Below, piece after piece: positions 6,926 through 9,295 of a stretch of DNA of 9,321 nucleotides. A program made the translations under genes and the position numbers. Below the pieces are notes generated by a model. The model had not been told where the DNA came from. It ran no database searches and was given only the letters and a program-made list of their open reading frames with translations. The stretch is from Cyanobacteria bacterium HKST-UBA02. GTDB taxonomy: Bacteria; Cyanobacteriota; Vampirovibrionia; Obscuribacterales; Obscuribacteraceae. The stretch lies in assembly GCA_020431945.1 (NCBI GenBank), contig JAGQHH010000183.1:1-9321 (forward strand). Direction: 5' to 3'. Numbering within the stretch: position 1 is the first letter of the stretch; each line of letters starts with the position of its first letter.

Positions 6926-7000
6926 TGGTGCGAACGGCCGGAATCGAACCGGCATCAGCGGAGTCACAATCCGCGGTTTTAGCCATTAAACTACGCCCAC
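6926..7000 (-). tRNA. tRNA-His(GUG), lacking encoded G-1 and with A73
   Basis: 75 nt including CCA. Acceptor GTGGGCG pairs with CGTTCGC through three G-U wobbles. Anticodon loop TTGTGAC (anticodon 6967-6965), T loop TTCGATT. The base before G1 is T and the discriminator is A, so the usual bacterial G-1:C73 pair is absent. Last gene of the array. Confidence 0.93.
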
Positions 7001-7002
7001 AG

Positions 7003-7059
7003 TGGCGGACCGGAAGGAGTCGAACCTGCCTGCGCCGGGAAGCGCTTTACCACTGGTCC
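7003..7059 (-). pseudogene. 57-nt truncated tRNA-like gene, Gly(CCC)-like, no D arm
   Basis: With CCA the gene is only 57 nt. Acceptor GGACC pairs with GGTCC (5 bp; inner two positions poor). A linker AGTGGTAAA resembling the second half of a D loop leads to hairpin GCGC-TTCCCG-GCGC, whose loop holds CCC (7039-7037). Two nt later comes a T arm with normal loop TTCGACT but a mismatch in the stem. There is no room for a D arm, and the anticodon loop is one base short. It is either a decayed tRNA-Gly or a minimal D-armless tRNA; decay is the simpler view. Confidence 0.6.
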
Positions 7060-7065
7060 TGAATA

Positions 7066-7140
7066 TGACGTCGGGGGGATTCGAACCCCCACTCTCCGAG
7101 TTGAAAGCCCGGTGCCTTACTCCACTTTGGCCACGACGCC
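7066..7140 (-). tRNA. tRNA-Glu(UUC), no encoded CCA
   Basis: 75 nt. Acceptor GGCGTCG pairs with CGACGTC, A73, then no CCA. Loop CTTTCAA gives UUC (7105-7103). D arm GCC/GGC and T arm GGGGG-TTCGAAT-CCCCC are regular. Confidence 0.93.
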
Positions 7141-7141
7141 A

Positions 7142-7215
7142 TGGCGCCCCAGGTAGGATTCGAACCTACATTGTCTGATTCAGAGTCAGAAGTCCTGCCA
7201 TTAGACTACTGGGGT
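7142..7215 (-). tRNA. tRNA-Gln(CUG)
   Basis: 74 nt with CCA. Loop CTCTGAA gives CUG (7183-7181). The acceptor pairs at positions 2-7, with an A1-C72 mismatch at the end; a weak 1-72 pair is normal for tRNA-Gln recognition, but the bacterial rule is U1-A72. G73. T arm GTAGG/CCTAC is perfect. Confidence 0.92.
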
Positions 7216-7216
7216 A

Positions 7217-7291
7217 TGGCTGCACAGGCAGGGTTCGAACCTGCGACTCTCCGCTTAACAGGCGGTCGTTCTGCCACTGAACTACTGTGCA
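7217..7291 (-). tRNA. tRNA-Asn(GUU)
   Basis: 75 nt with CCA. Acceptor TGCACAG/CTGTGCA is fully paired, G73. Loop CTGTTAA gives GUU (7259-7257). The outermost anticodon-stem pair is A-A; otherwise regular. Confidence 0.93.
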
Positions 7292-7297
7292 AAAATT

Positions 7298-7378
7298 AGG
7301 AAGCAGAGGGACTCGAACCCCCAACCCTTGCGGGCAACTGTTTTCGAGACAGCGTCCTGATCCGGCCGGTTTACTTCC
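7298..7378 (-). tRNA. tRNA-Ser(CGA), U73, no encoded CCA
   Basis: 81-nt class II tRNA. Acceptor GGAAGTA/TGCTTCC has one G-U. Loop CTCGAAA gives CGA (7346-7344), reading UCG only. Variable arm TTGCCCGCAAGGGTT. The discriminator is U where G73 is usual for Ser, and the D stem is short (CC/GG). Confidence 0.88.
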
Positions 7379-7379
7379 A

Positions 7380-7455
7380 TGGAGCCGTTGACAGGAATCG
7401 AACCTGCAACCCGCTGTTTACAAGACAGCCGCTCTACCAGTTGAGCCACAACGGC
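7380..7455 (-). tRNA. tRNA-Thr(UGU)
   Basis: 76 nt with CCA. Acceptor GCCGTTG/CAACGGC is perfect. Loop CTTGTAA gives UGU (7422-7420). The D arm GCTC...GAGC with TGG and T arm GCAGG-TTCGATT-CCTGT are regular. One of the most canonical members. Confidence 0.95.
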
Positions 7456-7457
7456 AT

Positions 7458-7531
7458 AACCGCATCCAGGATTCGAACCTGGGACCGCATGGATTAGAAG
7501 TCCACGGCTCTGTCCACTGAGCTAATGCGGT
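7458..7531 (-). tRNA. tRNA-Arg(UCU), U73, no encoded CCA
   Basis: 74 nt. Acceptor ACCGCAT/ATGCGGT is perfect. Loop CTTCTAA gives UCU (7498-7496), reading AGA/AGG. The discriminator is U; bacterial Arg tRNAs normally have A or G. D and T arms are regular. Confidence 0.92.
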
Positions 7532-7532
7532 G

Positions 7533-7626
7533 TGGTACCAGTGGTAGGACTCGAACCTACAACCTCGCGCTGATCCGGCGCTAGACCGGGTATAAGCCGG
7601 CTGCTCTGCCATTGAGCTACACTGGC
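7533..7626 (-). tRNA. tRNA-Ile(UAU)-like with a long variable arm
   Basis: 94 nt with CCA. Acceptor GCCAGTG/CACTGGT has a G1-U72 end, A73. The D arm GCTC...GAGC is class I type. Anticodon stem GCCGG/CCGGT with loop CTTATAC gives UAU (7594-7592), reading AUA. Between anticodon and T stems is a 24-nt variable region containing GCGC-CGGATCA-GCGC, a clear hairpin, as in Leu, Ser or Tyr tRNAs; normal Ile tRNAs have about 5 nt there. UAU is also rare in bacteria, which mostly use CAU modified by TilS. The charged amino acid cannot be told from sequence; A73 fits Ile, Leu and Tyr. Confidence 0.85.
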
Positions 7627-7632
7627 AAGATC

Positions 7633-7704
7633 TGGAGGCAGTAGGAATCGAACCCACTTTTCGCCGCTTAAAAGGCGGGTGCATAGCCATTCTGCCATAC
7701 CTCC
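7633..7704 (-). tRNA. tRNA-Lys(UUU), no encoded CCA
   Basis: 72 nt. Acceptor GGAGGTA/TGCCTCC (one G-U), A73. Loop CTTTTAA gives UUU (7672-7670). T arm GTGGG-TTCGATT-CCTAC has one G-U. Confidence 0.92.
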
Positions 7705-7707
7705 GAC

Positions 7708-7778
7708 TCGGTGTAGCTGGATTCGAACCAGCTTGTCGCTGCTTAAGAGGCAGTTGCTTACCCGTCAGCCATACACCG
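7708..7778 (-). tRNA. tRNA-Lys(CUU), no encoded CCA
   Basis: 71 nt. Acceptor CGGTGTA/TACACCG is perfect, A73. Loop CTCTTAA gives CUU (7747-7745), reading AAG only. T arm GCTGG-TTCGAAT-CCAGC is perfect. It lies three bases from the Lys(UUU) gene. Confidence 0.92.
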
Positions 7779-7780
7779 TC

Positions 7781-7852
7781 AGCCCCTGCCAGGATTCGAA
7801 CCTGGACCCTTCCGGTTCGTAGCCGGATGCTCATCCGTTGAGCTACAAGGGC
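7781..7852 (-). tRNA. tRNA-Arg(ACG), U73, no encoded CCA
   Basis: 72 nt. Acceptor GCCCTTG/CAGGGGC has one G-U. Loop CTACGAA gives ACG (7820-7818), which needs A34-to-inosine editing by TadA to read CGC and CGA. The discriminator is U, unusual for Arg. The other arms are perfect. Confidence 0.92.
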
Positions 7853-7867
7853 GTGCTTTCTTTTTCG

Positions 7868-7893
7868 ATTCACGGACCACGTGGCCCGTGAAT
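7868..7893. repeat. inverted repeat ATTCACGG/CCGTGAAT
   Basis: An 8-bp perfect stem with a 10-nt loop that is itself mostly the palindrome CCACGTGG, so the site can form a longer symmetric element. No T-tract follows on either strand at a terminator distance. Confidence 0.55.
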
Positions 7894-7902
7894 TTGGTAA
7901 AT

Positions 7903-7965
7903 CCGGTTCCGACAAGGCTTTTGCTCTTGTTGATATGTTGATTGACCGGATTTCGCAAGGCTTTT
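7903..7965. repeat. imperfect direct repeat, two 20-nt copies 43 nt apart
   Basis: Copies at 7903-7922 and 7946-7965 both begin CCGG and end CAAGGCTTTT, with 15 of 20 positions identical. The copies also take part in the AAATCCGGT/ACCGGATTT inverted pair. Confidence 0.45.
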
Positions 7966-8006
7966 TTGAATCGAATACATATCCCCCTGGGGTCTGAATT
8001 CAAGAT

Positions 8007-8090
8007 TCGGCGGGGCACGGATTCGAACCTGCGAAGTCGTCGGACACGTGGGTTACAGTCACGCTGCTTTGGCCGCTTGCATACCCGCCG
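8007..8090 (-). tRNA. tRNA-Tyr(GUA) with defective T stem, no encoded CCA
   Basis: 84 nt class II. Acceptor CGGCGGG/CCCGCCG is perfect, A73. Loop CTGTAAC gives GUA (8056-8054). The variable arm contains GTC-CGAC-GAC. The T arm reads GCAGG-TTCGAAT-CCGTGC: the 3' strand matches a GCACGG partner, so one C appears deleted on the 5' side, leaving a bulged G. The anticodon stem has an A-C mismatch next to the loop. Confidence 0.85.
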
Positions 8091-8091
8091 A

Positions 8092-8165
8092 TGGAGTCCT
8101 CTGCAGGAATTGCACCTGCCTGAGCCGGGTTGCAGCCGGCCACCTCACTACTCGGTCAAGAGGAC
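8092..8165 (-). tRNA. tRNA-Cys(GCA) with A18 and G55
   Basis: 74 nt with CCA. Acceptor GTCCTCT/AGAGGAC is perfect, and U73 is the Cys identity base. Loop CTGCAAC gives GCA (8133-8131). The T loop is TGCAATT (U55 to G, G57 to A), and the D loop has AG where GG (18-19) is expected. Confidence 0.9.
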
Positions 8166-8166
8166 A

Positions 8167-8240
8167 TGGAGCCTACCACCGGAGTCGAACCGGTATTGCC
8201 GTCCTGGCAAGGCGGCGTTCTCCCTTTGAACTAGGCAGGC
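8167..8240 (-). tRNA. tRNA-Gly(GCC)
   Basis: 74 nt with CCA. Acceptor GCCTGCC/GGTAGGC (one G-U), and U73 is normal for Gly. Loop TTGCCAG gives GCC (8208-8206). One C-A mismatch lies in the anticodon stem. T arm ACCGG-TTCGACT-CCGGT is perfect. Confidence 0.92.
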
Positions 8241-8278
8241 TTGTTGTTGTTATTTCAATCGCTGAGGCGCTTTCGAAA
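8241..8278. other. 38-bp spacer, nothing assignable
   Basis: Begins with a short TTG repeat (8241-8249) and ends CTTTCGAAA. No tRNA remnant or strong inverted repeat is seen. Confidence 0.4.
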
Positions 8279-8353
8279 TGGTCGCCGCAGCAGGATTCGC
8301 ACCTGCACGGGCTCACTTATCGGGTGAGTGCTCTACTGTTAAGCTATGCGGCT
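8279..8353 (-). tRNA. tRNA-Ile(GAU) with C33, A18 and G55
   Basis: 75 nt with CCA. The acceptor pairs at positions 2-7, but 1-72 is A-G; A73. Stem CTCAC/GTGAG with loop CCGATAA gives GAU (8321-8319), and position 33 is C, not U. T loop TGCGAAT (U55 to G) and D loop AACAGTA (G18 to A). This is the most deviant full-length cloverleaf in the array. Confidence 0.88.
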
Positions 8354-8356
8354 TAA

Positions 8357-8428
8357 TACCCGATGTCGGACTCGAACCTACAACCTTCTCCTTGTAAGGG
8401 AGTTGCTCTACCATTGAGCTAACCGGGT
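8357..8428 (-). tRNA. tRNA-Val(UAC), no encoded CCA
   Basis: 72 nt. Acceptor ACCCGGT/ATCGGGT has one G-U, A73. Loop CTTACAA gives UAC (8396-8394). The T stem GTAGG/CCGAC carries a central A-G mismatch. Confidence 0.92.
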
Positions 8429-8429
8429 G

Positions 8430-8505
8430 TGGTGCTTACGGTTGGGGTTGAACCAACGACGCGCAGGACTTCAACCTGCCGCTCTACCCTCTGAGCTACG
8501 TAAGC
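8430..8505 (-). tRNA. tRNA-Phe(GAA) with G37
   Basis: 76 nt with CCA. Acceptor GCTTACG/CGTAAGC is perfect, A73. Stem GCAGG/CCTGC with loop TTGAAGT gives GAA (8472-8470). Position 37 is G, while bacterial tRNA-Phe normally has A37 (substrate of MiaA). T arm GTTGG-TTCAACC-CCAAC. Confidence 0.93.
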
Positions 8506-8506
8506 A

Positions 8507-8584
8507 TGGTGCCCAGGGAAGGAGTCGAACCTTCAAATTCCTGTTTCTGAGACAGGCGCATATACCGGATTCTGCTACCCAGGC
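8507..8584 (-). tRNA. tRNA-Leu(CAG) with short variable loop
   Basis: 78 nt with CCA. Acceptor GCCTGGG/CCTGGGC (the innermost position G-C), A73. Stem CCTGT/ACAGG with loop CTCAGAA gives CAG (8549-8547). Only AATTT separates the anticodon and T stems, whereas bacterial tRNA-Leu has a long variable arm. The D arm (AGAATCCGGTATATGCG) still resembles Leu tRNAs. The T arm is identical to that of the next Leu gene. Confidence 0.88.
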
Positions 8585-8587
8585 GTG

Positions 8588-8601
8588 GAGAATTCATTCT
8601 C
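8588..8601. repeat. inverted repeat GAGAAT-TC-ATTCTC in the 20-bp spacer between two tRNA-Leu genes
   Basis: A 6-bp perfect inverted repeat fills most of the spacer 8585-8604. As RNA it would form a small hairpin between the two tRNAs. Confidence 0.45.
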
Positions 8602-8604
8602 AAT

Positions 8605-8678
8605 TGCCCCTGGAAGGAGTCGAACCTTCATTGACGCCGGGTTTAAACCGGCCGCATCTGCCGTTCTGCTACAGGGGC
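8605..8678 (-). tRNA. tRNA-Leu(UAA) with short variable loop, no encoded CCA
   Basis: 74 nt. Acceptor GCCCCTG/CAGGGGC is perfect, A73. Stem GCCGG/CCGGC with loop TTTAAAC gives UAA (8645-8643), reading UUA/UUG. The variable loop is GTCAAT only, again without a Leu-type arm. T arm GAAGG-TTCGACT-CCTTC, the same as Leu(CAG), suggests the two are duplicates. Confidence 0.88.
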
Positions 8679-8679
8679 A

Positions 8680-8755
8680 TGGTGGAGACTATCGGCTTCG
8701 AACCGATGACCTTCTCGTTGCAGGCGAGGCGCTCTACCAGCTGAGCTAAGTCCCC
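8680..8755 (-). tRNA. tRNA-Ala(UGC) with C33
   Basis: 76 nt with CCA. Acceptor GGGGACT/AGTCTCC keeps the G3-U70 pair that specifies Ala, A73. Stem CTCG/CGAG with loop CCTGCAA gives UGC (8722-8720), and position 33 is C in place of the near-universal U. D and T arms are regular. Confidence 0.92.
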
Positions 8756-8767
8756 TCATTCCGGCGG

Positions 8768-8814
8768 ATCGTCCTCCAGGCTAGACCGAGAGATCTGCCG
8801 CACGCCTGGACGAT
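8768..8814. repeat. hairpin: ATCG-(TCC)-TCCAGGC / GCCTGGACGAT
   Basis: Eleven paired bases with a TCC bulge on one side; the 22-nt loop contains the palindrome AGATCT. No T-tract follows, so it is not a standard terminator. Confidence 0.5.
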
Positions 8815-8839
8815 GGTCAGCCATAGCGTGCCCGGAACT

Positions 8840-8863
8840 TGACACTCGAACAAAGTGACACTC
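8840..8863. repeat. direct repeat TGACACTC x2, 16-bp period
   Basis: Two perfect 8-bp copies at 8840-8847 and 8856-8863, 20 bp on the array-upstream side of nothing but spacer; could be paired operator half-sites. Confidence 0.35.
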
Positions 8864-8882
8864 CAAAAGAATGCACTTTATG

Positions 8883-8960
8883 TGGTCGCGGAGGTTGGAT
8901 TCGAACCAACGGCCCCTCGCTTCCAAGGCGAGTACTCTGACCAAGCTGAGCTACTCCACG
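8883..8960 (-). tRNA. tRNA-Pro(UGG)
   Basis: 78 nt with CCA. Acceptor CGTGGAG/CTCCGCG (one G-U) with the bacterial Pro signature C1-G72, A73. Stem CTCGC/GCGAG with loop CTTGGAA gives UGG (8925-8923). T arm GTTGG-TTCGAAT-CCAAC. Confidence 0.95.
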
Positions 8961-8965
8961 AAATT

Positions 8966-8981
8966 CCGGTATGAATACCGG
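8966..8981. repeat. inverted repeat CCGGTA-TGAA-TACCGG
   Basis: A 16-nt near-palindrome in the 34-bp spacer 8961-8994: a 6-7 bp stem with a four-base (or two-base) loop between Asp and Pro genes. No T-tract is present. Confidence 0.5.
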
Positions 8982-8994
8982 TGAGAGTGAAAAG

Positions 8995-9071
8995 TGGCGA
9001 CCCGTACGGGATTCGAACCCGTGATCTCTCCCGTGACAGGGGAGAATGTTCGTCCGCTACACTAACGGGCC
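8995..9071 (-). tRNA. tRNA-Asp(GUC)
   Basis: 77 nt with CCA. Acceptor GGCCCGT/ACGGGTC (one G-U) and G73 are normal for Asp. Stem CTCCC/GGGAG with loop CTGTCAC gives GUC (9037-9035). T arm CACGG/CCGTA region is regular with loop TTCGAAT. Confidence 0.94.
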
Positions 9072-9191
9072 GTGCACCGACAGTTTTCATACCGACATGT
9101 CGAGGTCGTGGTGATGTCCGGGACTCGGGAAATGAGCAGGTCCCGGACGGCGCGCCTCGCCGCAAGGCTGGTAGCCGAATTTCGAGGCTAT
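9072..9191. other. 120-bp structured spacer between Met and Asp tRNAs
   Basis: It contains a perfect 10-bp palindrome CGACATGTCG (9093-9102), a 9-bp perfect stem (9116-9124 with 9140-9148, 15-nt loop), the palindrome GGCGCGCC (9149-9156), and a nested hairpin GCCTCG/CGAGGC (9154-9159, 9183-9188) enclosing GGCT-GGT-AGCC (9166-9176). No tRNA, coding region or terminator T-tract is seen. The density of pairing suggests a structured RNA or processing/recombination element. Confidence 0.55.
9116..9148. repeat. 9-bp perfect inverted repeat GTCCGGGAC/GTCCCGGAC
   Basis: Perfect GC-rich stem with a 15-nt loop; stable on either strand as RNA. No T-tract follows on either side, arguing against an intrinsic terminator. 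Confidence 0.6.
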
Positions 9192-9267
9192 TGGGCGCAG
9201 AGGCCGGAGTCGAACCGGCAGTCTTCAGCTTATGAGGCTAACGTGTTAGCCATTACACCACTCTGCG
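9192..9267 (-). tRNA. tRNA with CAU anticodon (Met, elongator-type), C73
   Basis: 76 nt with CCA. Acceptor CGCAGAG/CTCTGCG is perfect, so it lacks the C1-A72 mismatch of initiators, and its anticodon stem TTAGC/GCTGA lacks the three G-C pairs of initiators. Loop CTCATAA gives CAU (9234-9232). The discriminator is C, whereas Met and Ile2 tRNAs normally have A73. It could be elongator Met or a TilS-modified Ile(CAU); Met is favoured only by default. Confidence 0.85.
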
Positions 9268-9275
9268 ATGAAATG

Positions 9276-9293
9276 ATTTCTCCAGGGAGAAAT
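9276..9293. repeat. inverted repeat ATTTCTCC-AG-GGAGAAAT
   Basis: An 8-bp perfect inverted repeat (7-bp stem with CAGG loop) filling most of the 28-bp spacer 9268-9295 between two tRNA genes. Confidence 0.5.
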
Positions 9294-9295
9294 TC

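Larger units (their letters stand above)
7853..8006. other. 154-bp non-coding spacer with hairpin and repeats
   Basis: The largest gap in the array. It holds an inverted repeat ATTCACGG/CCGTGAAT (7868-7875, 7886-7893) whose loop includes the palindrome CCACGTGG. It also has two 20-nt direct copies at 7903-7922 and 7946-7965 (15 of 20 identical, ending CAAGGCTTTT), and an inverted pair AAATCCGGT/ACCGGATTT (7899-7907, 7945-7953). I see no tRNA fold or coding region. It may hold a processing signal, an internal promoter or the remnant of deleted tRNAs. Confidence 0.6.
8756..8882. other. 127-bp spacer with a long hairpin and a direct repeat
   Basis: No tRNA or coding region is seen. An 11-bp stem with a 3-nt bulge forms between 8768-8781 and 8804-8814. 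TGACACTC occurs twice (8840-8847, 8856-8863) with a 16-bp period, which places both copies near 1.5 helical turns apart. A regulatory or processing role is possible but unproven. Confidence 0.5.

Noticed and set aside
7418..7915. 165-codon open frame on the minus strand through the array
   Set aside because: It runs through seven tRNA genes; repeated peptide motifs such as RRFES or GSNP reflect the T-arm sequence and are not a protein.
8427..8744. 105-codon open frame on the plus strand through the array (also 8048-8356 and 8981-9235)
   Set aside because: It lies antisense to tRNA-Phe, Leu and Ala genes; no ribosome site and no recognisable protein.
8756..8882. Decayed tRNA gene in the Ala-Pro spacer
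   Set aside because: I found no T-loop motif or acceptor pairing; only a hairpin and a short direct repeat can be supported.
9116..9148. Intrinsic terminator inside the array
   Set aside because: The stem is strong but no T-tract follows on either strand, and tRNA genes continue downstream.
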